From: Streptomyces cadmiisoli
Lineage (GTDB): Bacteria; Actinomycetota; Actinomycetes; Streptomycetales; Streptomycetaceae
Direction: 5' to 3'
NCBI RefSeq assembly: GCF_003261055.1
Contig: NZ_CP030073.1
Coordinates: forward strand, 7,440,001 to 7,504,000
DNA length: 64,000 nt
The position numbers were made by a program, and so were the translations under genes. Below are positions 44,498 to 52,562 of this stretch, piece by piece (within the stretch, counting starts at the first letter, position 1; each line of letters starts with the position of its first letter). The notes beneath the pieces are model-generated. The model worked only from the letters and a program-made list of their open reading frames with translations. It did not search any database and had not been told where the DNA came from.

Positions 44498-46032
44498 GGT
44501 GCCACCTCCGGGTGCGCGGCCAGCAGCGTCTCCACGGTGTCCGCGTCCTCGGGGCGCTTGTCCTCGCGGTAGCGGACCACACGGGCGAAGCGCAGGGTGA
44601 CGCCCGCCGGGTATCGGGTGGATCTCTGGAGCCCGTCGTAGGCGATCTCGACGACGAGTTCGGGGCGGACGGTCACGACATGGCCGGAATCCTCCACGGC
44701 CAGTTCCTTCAGCCGTTCGGTCTGCCAGGTCAGCATCGCGTCGGTCATCCCCTTGAAGGTCTTGCCGAGCATCGCGAAGCCGCCGTCCGCGGTGCGGGCG
44801 CCCAGATGCAGATTGGACAGCCTGCCCGTCCGCCGGCCGTGGCCCCACTCGGCGGCCAGCACCACCAGGTCGAGGGTGTGGACCGGCTTCACCTTCAGCC
44901 AGGACGCACCGCGCCGGCCCGCGCTGTAGGGCGCGTCGAGCGCCTTGACCACCACGCCCTCATGGCCCCGGCGGAGCGTTTCGGCGAGGAATTCCTCCGC
45001 GCGGGGCATGTCGTCGGGGCCGGACGCCAGGACGCGCCGGACCCGCATCGGCTCGGGGACCAGGCGGGCCAGCTCCGCGTGCCGGTCGGTGAACGGCAGG
45101 TCGAGCAGGTCGCGGCCGTCGACGGACAGCGCGTCGAAGAACACGGGGGCGACGGGCACCGCCTCGGCGGCCGTGGCGACGTCGACCCGGGACCCGACCC
45201 GGCTCGCCGTCTCCTGGAAGGAGCGCGGCCGTCCGGCCGCGTCGAAGGCGATCACCTCCCCGTCCAGGACGAACCGTTCGCCGCGCAGCTCCCGCGCGGC
45301 GGCGGTCAGCTCGGGCAGCCGGTCGGTGATCTCGTCGAGCGTACGGGTGTACAGGCGCACGTCGCCGCCGTCGCGGTGGACCTGGACGCGGATACCGTCC
45401 AGCTTCTCCTCCACCGCGCAGGACCCCAGTCTGCCGACCGCGTCGGCGACGGAGGACGCGGTGTGCGCCAGCATCGGCAGGATCGGCCGTCCGACGGTGA
45501 GCCGGAACCGCTCCAGCGCGCCGGGACCCTCCGCGAGCAGCGCCTGCGCCACCGCCTGCAACGACCCGGCCAGCATCACCGCGCGCCGGACGTCCGCGGG
45601 CGGCGCCCCGGTCGCCCCGGCCAGCCCTTCCACCGCGATGGCGTCCAGGGCCCCCTGCCGGACCTCACCGGTGATCAGCCCGAACAGGAACCGCTGCTCC
45701 TCCTCGGTCGCCGCGCCCATCAACTCGGCGACCAGACGGGCCCGTTCCGCCTGCGAGCCGGTGCCGGCGACCTTGCCGATCCCGGTGAGCCGGGCGTCCA
45801 CCTCCCGCACGGTCAGCGAGGGCCGCGCGGCCGGCGGGACCCGGCTGCTCAGCACCTTCCACCCGATGCCGAGCCGTCCCTGCGGCAGTCTGCCGGCGAG
45901 ATAGGGGATGACGATCGGCACGTCGTCCGCCTCCGCGTCCCGGAACAGCCCGGCGAGCAGGGCGATCTTGCGGGACCGCGCCGAGGTGGCGGCCACGTCC
46001 CGGGACACGTCGGCGAGCCGGGTCAGCAACAT
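44494..46032 (-). CDS. ATP-dependent DNA ligase (actinobacterial LigB-like)
   Basis: 512 residues from ATG 46032 (MLLTRLADVS). N-terminal ligase domain (about 1-190), nucleotidyltransferase motif I VEEKLDGIRVQ with the adenylated Lys, motif III region FVLDGEVIAFD, motif IV EGVVVKALDAPY, motif V SWLKVKP, then an OB-fold. This length and N-terminal domain match the monofunctional LigB type of mycobacteria and Streptomyces, as opposed to the LigD of end joining; no Ku gene is here. Function is probably repair, in addition to the NAD-dependent LigA elsewhere. An alternative ATG lies 15 bp upstream. Confidence 0.92.
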   Translation of the reverse strand: MLLTRLADVSRDVAATSARSRKIALLAGLFRDAEADDVPIVIPYLAGRLPQGRLGIGWKVLSSRVPPAARPSLTVREVDARLTGIGKVAGTGSQAERARLVAELMGAATEEEQRFLFGLITGEVRQGALDAIAVEGLAGATGAPPADVRRAVMLAGSLQAVAQALLAEGPGALERFRLTVGRPILPMLAHTASSVADAVGRLGSCAVEEKLDGIRVQVHRDGGDVRLYTRTLDEITDRLPELTAAARELRGERFVLDGEVIAFDAAGRPRSFQETASRVGSRVDVATAAEAVPVAPVFFDALSVDGRDLLDLPFTDRHAELARLVPEPMRVRRVLASGPDDMPRAEEFLAETLRRGHEGVVVKALDAPYSAGRRGASWLKVKPVHTLDLVVLAAEWGHGRRTGRLSNLHLGARTADGGFAMLGKTFKGMTDAMLTWQTERLKELAVEDSGHVVTVRPELVVEIAYDGLQRSTRYPAGVTLRFARVVRYREDKRPEDADTVETLLAAHPEVAP

Positions 46033-46061
46033 GCAGCCATGGTGCATCGCGGCGGGCGCGG

Positions 46062-47009
46062 CTACACCCGTACCGCCGCGTCGAGGTCCGTCATCACCAG
46101 CTCACCGTTGATCGCGGCGGCGGCGCGGTGCCCACCGCCGGCCGCGTTCACGACCTGCTCGGCGAAGCCCATCGCGTTGCCCGCGGCCCATACGCCCGCC
46201 ACGGTGGTGCGGCCGGTCGCGTCGACCACGGGATAGGCGCCGAAGGGCGTCTCGTGCAGCTCGGCGCCCAGCCGCTTCAGCAGCCCGGTCCGCGGCACGG
46301 CGCGGGGTGCGACGAACAGCACCGAGCGGTCGTGCGTCCGGCCGTCGGCCAGCCGGACACCGGTGAGGCGGTCGTCCTGCACCACCAGTCCGGCCACCTC
46401 GCCGGGCACCACGTCGACCCCGGCCGCGGCCAGTCGGCGCAGGTCCTCGTCGGTCAGTTCGGATGCGGCGACCTCGTGCAGGAAGAAGGTCACGTCCTTG
46501 GACCACTGGGTGACGAGCAGTGCCTGGTGCACACCGAGGGCGCTGGTCGCGAGCACGCCGAACGGCTGGTCGCGGACCTCCCAGCCGTGGCAGTACGGAC
46601 AGTGCAGCACGTCCCGCCCGAACCGCTCGGCGACTCCGGGAACCGCCGGCAGTTCGTCCGCGAGTCCGGTGGCGACGACGAGCCGCCGGGCCCGGACGCT
46701 CCGCCCGCTCGCCAGCTCGACGGTGAAGTCCTGCCGCCCGGTGACGTTCTCGCCCCCGGTGATGTCGACGGCACGGTCCCGGACGAGCTCCACCCCGTAC
46801 CGCGCGATCTCCTCCCGGCCGACGGCCAGGAACTCGGCGGGCGACATGCCGTCCCGTGACAGATAGCCCTGCATGTGGGCCGCGGGTGCGTTGCGCGGCT
46901 CCCCGGCGTCGACGACCAGGGTGCGGCGCCTGGCCCGGCCCAGCACCAGCGCGGCGGACAGGCCCGCCGTGCCGCCGCCGACGACGACCACTTCGTATGT
47001 CTCGGTCAT
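46062..47009 (-). CDS. FAD-dependent pyridine nucleotide-disulfide oxidoreductase, thioredoxin-reductase-like
   Basis: 315 residues from ATG 47009, GGAGGTGG upstream. FAD site VVVVGGGTAGLSAALVLGRA, redox pair CPYCHGWE (about 135-140), second dinucleotide fold without the usual GGGxxA (FGVLATSALGVHQALLV), and WAAGNAMGFAEQVV. Similar to the TrxR-like enzymes found next to XRE-cupin regulators in Streptomyces; here that regulator is divergent. Electron acceptor unknown; no thioredoxin gene is close. Confidence 0.9.
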   Translation of the reverse strand: MTETYEVVVVGGGTAGLSAALVLGRARRRTLVVDAGEPRNAPAAHMQGYLSRDGMSPAEFLAVGREEIARYGVELVRDRAVDITGGENVTGRQDFTVELASGRSVRARRLVVATGLADELPAVPGVAERFGRDVLHCPYCHGWEVRDQPFGVLATSALGVHQALLVTQWSKDVTFFLHEVAASELTDEDLRRLAAAGVDVVPGEVAGLVVQDDRLTGVRLADGRTHDRSVLFVAPRAVPRTGLLKRLGAELHETPFGAYPVVDATGRTTVAGVWAAGNAMGFAEQVVNAAGGGHRAAAAINGELVMTDLDAAVRV

Positions 47010-47052
47010 GGTGACCACCTCCACGGAAGACGGTCGCGCCACCGCTGCCGGA

Positions 47053-47085
47053 TTGACAAATGCCTTTGCCGAAACTGCAATGGCA
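47053..47085 (+). promoter_or_regulatory. Leaderless promoter with overlapping palindrome for the XRE-cupin gene
   Basis: TTGACA (47053-47058), 17-bp spacer, TGCAAT (47076-47081), and the ATG 7 nt further on at 47088. From 47061 to 47085 lies a 25-bp imperfect palindrome with half sites TGCCTTTGC and GCAATGGCA, covering the spacer and -10. It is likely the operator of the XRE-cupin protein, which would also affect the divergent oxidoreductase 52 bp away. Confidence 0.72.
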
Positions 47086-47087
47086 GC

Positions 47088-47660
47088 ATGAGTACCGACG
47101 AGGTTCTGGCGGGTGTGGGTCCGAGGTTGCGGCAGATGCGCAAGGAGCGGGAGGTGACGCTCTCCGGCCTGTCCGAGGCCACCGGCATCTCGGTGAGCAC
47201 GCTCTCCCGGCTGGAGTCCGGCCTGCGCAAGCCCAGCCTGGAGCTGCTGCTGCCGATCGCGCAGGCCCACCAGGTGCCGCTGGACGAGCTGGTCGGCGCG
47301 CCGCCGGTCGGCGACCCCCGGGTGCGGGCCAAGCCGATCGAGATGAACGGCCGCACCCACTGGCCGCTCACCCGTCAGCCCGGCGGGCTCCAGGCCTTCA
47401 AGGTCCTCGAACCGCAGCGCAGGCTCGAACCCGAGCCGCGCACCCACGAGGGGTACGAGTGGCTGTACGTGCTCTCCGGGCGGCTGCGCCTCGTGCTGGG
47501 CGAGCACGACGTGGTGCTCACGGCGGGCGAGGCGGCCGAGTTCGACACGCGCGTGCCGCACTGGTTCGGATCGACGGGGGAGGGGCCGGTGGAGTTCCTG
47601 AGCCTGTTCGGACCACAGGGCGAGCGCATGCATGTACGGGCTCGGCCCAAGCGGCCGTGA
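47088..47660 (+). CDS. XRE-cupin transcriptional regulator
   Basis: 190 residues. HTH in 8-63 (LRQMRKEREVTLSGLSEATGISVSTLSRLESGLRKPSL) and a C-terminal cupin barrel: HEGYEWLYVLSGRLRLVLGEHDVVLTAGEAAEFDTRVPHWFG, with metal-ligand-type His/Glu. Cupin-XRE proteins bind a small ligand or metal and regulate a neighbouring catabolic or redox gene. The ATG is taken from promoter geometry. Confidence 0.93.
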   Translation: MSTDEVLAGVGPRLRQMRKEREVTLSGLSEATGISVSTLSRLESGLRKPSLELLLPIAQAHQVPLDELVGAPPVGDPRVRAKPIEMNGRTHWPLTRQPGGLQAFKVLEPQRRLEPEPRTHEGYEWLYVLSGRLRLVLGEHDVVLTAGEAAEFDTRVPHWFGSTGEGPVEFLSLFGPQGERMHVRARPKRP

Positions 47661-47811
47661 GGTGTGCGGGGCTGAGGTGCCGGACGCGTGGGGTGAGCGG
47701 CGGTGAGGCGGCCGGGGCCGACGCGGTCGGCCGGTGACGCCGGGATGCGCGGCGCGGTTCCGGCGGGCGGTGCGCGGGAGCCGCCGCGCTCCCGTGCCGT
47801 GCCGCGCGAGA

Positions 47812-47844
47812 CTGTTCCCTGAACAGCAAGCGACCGCTTAGTAT
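47812..47844 (+). promoter_or_regulatory. Twin palindromes and -10 element before the oxidoreductase/ACAD operon
   Basis: CTGTTC-CCT-GAACAG (47812-47826) and AAGC-GACC-GCTT (47828-47839) are adjacent perfect inverted repeats; TAGTAT (47839-47844) is a good -10 hexamer directly after. The AAGCG...CGCTT form is like operators bound by TetR regulators of lipid catabolism. Such a regulator is not encoded next to this operon. Confidence 0.6.
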
Positions 47845-47888
47845 GCGGTGGACCCCGGTCAGACGACGCAGTCCCGTGGAGGCCCCGC

Positions 47889-48860
47889 ATGCAGGCATGG
47901 CAGGTGCACGAGAACGGCGAGCCGAGTGAGGTGATGCGCCTCGCGGACGTGGCGCCGCCCACGCCCGGCGACGGCCAGGTCCTGCTGAAGGTGCGGGCCG
48001 CCAACATCAACTTTCCCGACGCCCTGATGTGCCGGGGCCAGTACCAGGTCCGGCCCCCGCTGCCGTTCACACCCGGCGTGGAGGTGTGCGGCGAGACCGA
48101 GGACGGACGCCGCGTCATCGCCAACCCGGCGCTGCCCCACGGCGGTTTCGCCGAGTACGCCGTCGCGGACGCCGCCGCGCTGCTGCCCGCGCCCGAGGCG
48201 CTGGACGACGCCGAGGCCGCGGCCCTGCACATCGGTTACCAGACGGGCTGGTTCGGCCTGCACCGGCGGGCCCGGCTGGAGGCGGGCGAGACCCTGCTCG
48301 TCCACGCCGCCGCGGGAGGGGTCGGCAGCGCGGCCGTACAGCTCGGCAAAGCGGCCGGCGCGACCGTCATCGGCGTCGTGGGCGGCGCCGAGAAGGCCGC
48401 CGTCGCCCGGGAACTCGGCTGCGACACCGTGATCGACCGGCACGAGGCCGACGTCGTCGCCGCCGTGAAGGAGGCCACCGGTGGCCGGGGCGCCGACGTG
48501 ATCTACGACCCCGTAGGCGGCGCGGCCCACACCCAGTCCGCCAAGGCGGTCGCCTTCGAGGGCCGGATCGTGGTGGTCGGTTTCGCCAGCGGGTCCATTC
48601 CCAGCCCGGCGCTGAACCACGCCCTGGTGAAGAACTACTCGATCCTGGGCCTGCACTGGGGCCTGTACAACACCAAGAACCCCAAGCTCGTCCTGCACTG
48701 CCACGAGCAGCTCACCGAACTGGCCGCCCGGGGCGCCGTCAAGCCACTGGTCAGCGAGCGTGTTCCGCTCGCCGGGGCCGCCGACGCCGTGCAGCGCGTG
48801 GCGGACGGGGTCACCACCGGCCGGATCGCCGTGCTGCCCCGGAACGGAGCCGCCGCATGA
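47889..48860 (+). CDS. NADPH:quinone oxidoreductase (zeta-crystallin type MDR)
   Basis: 323 residues. MDR fold without the zinc cysteines: FTPGVEVCGETEDGRRV, FAEYAVADAAALLPAPE, NADPH site VHAAAGGVGSAAVQLGKAAGA, YDPVGGAAHTQ and VGFASGSIPS. Reduces quinones or enoyl-type substrates with NADPH. It is the first gene of an operon with two acyl-CoA dehydrogenases, its stop codon overlapping the next ATG, so it may supply an enoyl reduction or redox role in the same lipid pathway. Confidence 0.92.
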   Translation: MQAWQVHENGEPSEVMRLADVAPPTPGDGQVLLKVRAANINFPDALMCRGQYQVRPPLPFTPGVEVCGETEDGRRVIANPALPHGGFAEYAVADAAALLPAPEALDDAEAAALHIGYQTGWFGLHRRARLEAGETLLVHAAAGGVGSAAVQLGKAAGATVIGVVGGAEKAAVARELGCDTVIDRHEADVVAAVKEATGGRGADVIYDPVGGAAHTQSAKAVAFEGRIVVVGFASGSIPSPALNHALVKNYSILGLHWGLYNTKNPKLVLHCHEQLTELAARGAVKPLVSERVPLAGAADAVQRVADGVTTGRIAVLPRNGAAA

Positions 48861-50065
48861 CCGACGCAGCCGAACTGCGCCGCCTCACCCGGGAGTTGCT
48901 GGCGGCGCACCCGCCCGCCACGACCGGCCGGCCGGACTTCCTCAAGGCCCGCTTCGACGCCGGCCTCGCCTGGGTGCACTACCCCGAAGGGCTCGGCGGC
49001 CTCGGCGCCCCGCGCTCCCTCCAGGCCGTGGTGGACGCCGAGCTGGAGGCCGCGGGCGCACCCGACAACGACCCGCGGCGGATCGGCATCGGCCTCGGCA
49101 TGGCCGCGCCGACGATCCTGCGCTACGGCACCGAGGAGCAGAAGCAGCGGTTCCTGCGCCCGCTGTGGGTGGGCGAGGAGGTCTGGTGCCAGCTGTTCAG
49201 CGAGCCGGGCGCCGGCTCCGACCTGGCCGCGCTCGGCACCCGGGCCGTCCGTGACGGCGGGGACGCCTCCGGCCCGAACGGGGACGGTGCCTGGGTGGTG
49301 AACGGGCAGAAGGTGTGGACCTCCAGCGCCCACGTCGCCCGCTGGGCCATCCTCATCGCCCGCACCGATCCGGACGTGCCCAAGCACCAGGGCATCACGT
49401 ACTTCGTCTGCGACATGACCGACCCCGGCGTCGAGGTGCGGCCACTGCGCCAGATCACCGGCGAGGCCGAGTTCAACGAGGTCTTCCTCACCGACGTCCG
49501 CATCCCCGACACACGACGCCTCGGCGAGGTCGGCGACGGCTGGCGGGTCGCGCGGACGACCCTGATGAACGAGCGGGTCTCCATCGGCGGCATGCGGCTG
49601 CCCCGCGAGGGCGGCATGATCGGACCGGTCGCCAGGACCTGGCGCGAGCGCCCCGAACTGCGCACCCACGACCTCCACCAGCGGCTGCTGAAGCTGTGGG
49701 TCGAGGCCGAGGTCGCCCGACTCACCGGTGAACGGCTGCGCCAGCAGCTCGTCGCGGGCCAGCCCGGCCCCGAGGGGTCCGGCATGAAGCTCTCCTTCGC
49801 CCGCCTCAACCAGGAGATCAGCGGCCTGGAGGTCGAACTCCGCGGCGCGGAAGGGCTGTTGTACGACGACTGGACGATGCGCCGGCCCGAACTGGTGGAC
49901 TTCACCGGCCGGGACGCCGGCTACCGCTACCTCCGCTCCAAGGGCAACAGCATCGAGGGCGGGACCAGCGAGGTCCTCCTCAACATCGTCGCCGAACGCG
50001 TCCTGGGCCTGCCCCCCGAGCCGCGCACCGACAAGGACGTCGCCTGGAAGGACCTGGCCCGATGA
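48857..50065 (+). CDS. Acyl-CoA dehydrogenase, catalytic-type subunit
   Basis: 402 residues from ATG 48857. FSEPGAGSDLAALGTRA, QKVWTSSAHVARW, FNEVFLTDVRIPD, and C-terminal SIEGGTSEVLLNIVAERVLGLP, which retains a glutamate at the position of the catalytic base. The slightly shortened C-terminus and the joined partner gene suggest an actinobacterial heteromeric acyl-CoA dehydrogenase of the kind used for sterol side chains or other bulky acyl-CoAs. Overlaps the next gene by 4 bp (ATGA). Confidence 0.92.
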   Translation: MTDAAELRRLTRELLAAHPPATTGRPDFLKARFDAGLAWVHYPEGLGGLGAPRSLQAVVDAELEAAGAPDNDPRRIGIGLGMAAPTILRYGTEEQKQRFLRPLWVGEEVWCQLFSEPGAGSDLAALGTRAVRDGGDASGPNGDGAWVVNGQKVWTSSAHVARWAILIARTDPDVPKHQGITYFVCDMTDPGVEVRPLRQITGEAEFNEVFLTDVRIPDTRRLGEVGDGWRVARTTLMNERVSIGGMRLPREGGMIGPVARTWRERPELRTHDLHQRLLKLWVEAEVARLTGERLRQQLVAGQPGPEGSGMKLSFARLNQEISGLEVELRGAEGLLYDDWTMRRPELVDFTGRDAGYRYLRSKGNSIEGGTSEVLLNIVAERVLGLPPEPRTDKDVAWKDLAR

Positions 50066-51144
50066 CCGACCTGCTGTACTCGGAGGAGGAACAGGCGCTG
50101 CGCGCGGCCGTCCGGGACCTGCTCACCGACCACTGCGACGTCTCCGCGGTGATCGCCCGCGGTGAGTCGGACACCCCGCACGACCTGGCACTGTGGAAGT
50201 CGCTCGCGGACGGCATGGGGCTCGCCGGCCTCCTGGTCCCCGAGGAGCGGGGCGGGCAGGGCGCCACGCACCGCGAAGCCGCCGTCGTGCTGGAGGAACT
50301 GGGCCGCGCCGTCGCCCCGGTGCCGTATCTGACCAGTGCCGTGGTCGCCACCGAGGCACTGCTGGCCTGTGACGGCGAGGAGTCCGCCGACCTGCTCGTC
50401 CGGCTGGCCTCCGCCCGTGCGATCGGCGTCCTCGCCGTCGCGCTGCATCTCGCTCCGGGTGCCGCCTTCACCGCCGTACGGCACGAGGACGGCCGGCTGT
50501 ACGGAGAGCTGACCGGTGTCGCCGACGCCGCGGCGGCCGACGTCCTGCTGGTGCCGTCGGACGACGGCGGACTCTTCGCCGTGGACCCGGACGCGGTCAC
50601 CGTCGTGCCGCAGGTGTCGCTGGACCTGACCCGCCCCGTGGCACGGGTGGTCCTCGACGGCGCGCCGGGCCGCCGGCTGGGCGACGCGGACCCGGCCGTA
50701 CGGCGGGCGCTGCGTGCCGCCGCCGGACTGCTCGCCTCCGAGCAACTGGGTATCGCCGAGTGGTCGTTGACCGAGACCGTCCGCCATCTCAAGGAGCGCA
50801 AGCAGTTCAACCGCCCCGTCGGCGGCTTCCAGGCGCTCAAGCACCGGCTCGCCCAGCTGTGGCTGGAGGTCGTCAACCTGCGGGCCGCGGCGCGCGGCGC
50901 GGCGGACGCGCTGGCGACCGGTGAGGACGTCGACGTGGCGGTCGCGGTCGCCCAGGCCTACGCCGCCTCCGTGGCGGTCCGCGCGGCGGAGGAGGCGGTG
51001 CAACTGCACGGCGGTATCGGGATGACCTGGGAACACCCGGCTCATCTCTATCTCAAGCGGGCCAAGGCGGACTCCATCGCGTACGGCACCGCGGGCGCGC
51101 ACCGTGGCGCGCTGGCCGAACTGGTGGACCTTCAAGCCCCCTGA
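50062..51144 (+). CDS. Acyl-CoA dehydrogenase, partner subunit
   Basis: 360 residues, shorter than its neighbour. ACAD fold with LLVPEERGGQGATHREAAVVLEELG, ERKQFNRPVGGFQALKHRLAQL and LHGGIGMTWEHPAHLYLKRAK. The usual EGT-E segment is replaced by SIAYGTAGAHR, so the canonical catalytic glutamate is missing. That fits the non-catalytic half of an alpha2beta2 heteromeric ACAD. A hairpin 44 bp downstream ends the operon. Confidence 0.92.
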   Translation: MTDLLYSEEEQALRAAVRDLLTDHCDVSAVIARGESDTPHDLALWKSLADGMGLAGLLVPEERGGQGATHREAAVVLEELGRAVAPVPYLTSAVVATEALLACDGEESADLLVRLASARAIGVLAVALHLAPGAAFTAVRHEDGRLYGELTGVADAAAADVLLVPSDDGGLFAVDPDAVTVVPQVSLDLTRPVARVVLDGAPGRRLGDADPAVRRALRAAAGLLASEQLGIAEWSLTETVRHLKERKQFNRPVGGFQALKHRLAQLWLEVVNLRAAARGAADALATGEDVDVAVAVAQAYAASVAVRAAEEAVQLHGGIGMTWEHPAHLYLKRAKADSIAYGTAGAHRGALAELVDLQAP

Positions 51145-51187
51145 CGTACACCTGGAGAAGCGGGGCCGGCACCCGCGGGAACCCCGG

Positions 51188-51219
51188 GGAAAGCCCGTCC
51201 CACCTGGGGCGGGCTTTCC
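51188..51219 (+). terminator. Strong 14-bp hairpin after the ACAD operon
   Basis: GGAAAGCCCG (51188-51197) pairs with CGGGCTTTCC (51210-51219), continued inward by a T-G wobble and CCC/GGG, with the 4-nt loop ACCT. It ends the operon that starts at 47.9 kb. Confidence 0.85.
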
Positions 51220-51348
51220 GGTGCGCGCGGGCGCGCGGAAGTGAACGGATGGCGGCCGTCCGGCCAACTCCGCGACCGCACCTGCCGGTTGGGCGGACCG
51301 GGACCGCATACTCGCTGAGGTTCCCTCACGCCCCTCAGGAGACAGCGC

Positions 51349-52218
51349 ATGGCCCTCACGACACGTCGCAGAGCCCTCACCACCCTCGGCGCCGCCCTCG
51401 CGGGCGCGGTCGCCCTGCCCGGCGCGAGCGCGCTGGCCGCCGAACGCGGCCGCGGCTCCCGCCCCCGTCCGCTGTGGCGCGCGCACGCGCACAACGACTA
51501 CGAACACCCCCGCCCGCTGCTCGACGCCCTCGACCACCGCTTCGGCAGCGTCGAAGCCGACATCTTCCTCGTCGGGGACCAGCTCCTCGTCGCCCACGAC
51601 GCGGCGGACCTCGACCCCGCCCGCACCCTCGAGTCGCTCTACCTCGCCCCCCTCGCCGCCCGGGTCAGGGCCAACCGGGGCTCGGTGTACCGCGGTCAGC
51701 GCGGCTCCCTCCAACTGCTCATCGACATCAAGACCGAGGGCTCCTCGACGTACCTCGAACTCGACCGCCACCTGCGCCGCTACAAGCACCTGTTCACGAC
51801 CTGGTCGCACGGCCGGGTCCACCCCGGACCGGTCACCGCTGTCATCTCCGGCGACCGTGCGGCCCGCGTCCCCATGGAGGCGCAGAAGGTGCGCCGCGCC
51901 TTCTACGACGGCCGGCTCGCCGACCTCGGCAGCTCCGCTCCCGCCTCGTTCATCCCGCTCATCAGCGACAACTGGACGCTGAACTTCACCTGGCGGGGAG
52001 AGGGCGCCTTCCCCGACGCCGAGCGGCAGAAGCTGCACACCATCATGCGGTCGGCGCACTCGCGCGGGCAGAAGGTGCGGTTCTGGGCCACTCCTGACCT
52101 CGCGGGCCCCGCCCGGGACGCCCTGTGGACCGAGCTGCTCGCCGCCGACGTCGACTTCGTCAACACCGACGACCTGCCGGGCCTGCAGGCCTTCCTGGAC
52201 TCCCACCGCCGGGCCTAG
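51349..52218 (+). CDS. Exported PI-PLC/glycerophosphodiester phosphodiesterase family protein
   Basis: 289 residues. N-terminus with RRR and hydrophobic core (RRRALTTLGAALAGAVALPG) ending ASALA: Tat-type or Sec signal. The TIM-barrel phosphodiesterase motif RAHAHNDYEHPRPLLDAL, FGSVEADIFLVGDQLLVAHD and LLIDIKTEGSS contains the paired histidines and the metal-binding Glu/Asp. It should cleave phosphodiester head groups of lipids outside the cell. AGGAGA lies before the ATG. Confidence 0.87.
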   Translation: MALTTRRRALTTLGAALAGAVALPGASALAAERGRGSRPRPLWRAHAHNDYEHPRPLLDALDHRFGSVEADIFLVGDQLLVAHDAADLDPARTLESLYLAPLAARVRANRGSVYRGQRGSLQLLIDIKTEGSSTYLELDRHLRRYKHLFTTWSHGRVHPGPVTAVISGDRAARVPMEAQKVRRAFYDGRLADLGSSAPASFIPLISDNWTLNFTWRGEGAFPDAERQKLHTIMRSAHSRGQKVRFWATPDLAGPARDALWTELLAADVDFVNTDDLPGLQAFLDSHRRA

Positions 52219-52346
52219 CGCCTGTGTCTGTGAGACGACTCTGACACCACTCGTTCGGGGGACAGGTCAGCCGCCCGGACGAACCCTCCGCTACGTCACA
52301 CTTGCGCCCGAACGCCGCGCAGTGGACGTGGCGGAGGAGGTTGACG

Positions 52347-52541
52347 ATGGCCGTTTCCATCTCTGTGGTGCTGCTGCTTCTGATCCTGGCGGTGATCTTC
52401 CTGCGCAACGGCGGGCTGAAGCCCACCCACGCGGTGGTCTGCCTGCTGCTCGGCTTCTACCTGGCGAGTTCGAGCATCGCCCCCACCATCCACAGCGGCC
52501 TCACGGCGACGGCCGACATCGTCAGCAGCCTGAGACCGTGA
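52347..52541 (+). CDS. 64-residue conserved membrane protein
   Basis: Starts at ATG 52347 behind GGAGGAGG. Two hydrophobic helices: VSISVVLLLLILAVIFL and HAVVCLLLGFYLASSSI, joined by RNGGLKPT, and a short tail (HSGLTATADIVSSLRP). I recall similar proteins in many Streptomyces (often beside conjugation or chromosome-biology genes), but the function is unknown. An upstream extension to 52302 lacks a ribosome binding site. Confidence 0.8.
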   Translation: MAVSISVVLLLLILAVIFLRNGGLKPTHAVVCLLLGFYLASSSIAPTIHSGLTATADIVSSLRP

Positions 52542-52562
52542 GGCCGCCGGGCGGTGCGGGGA

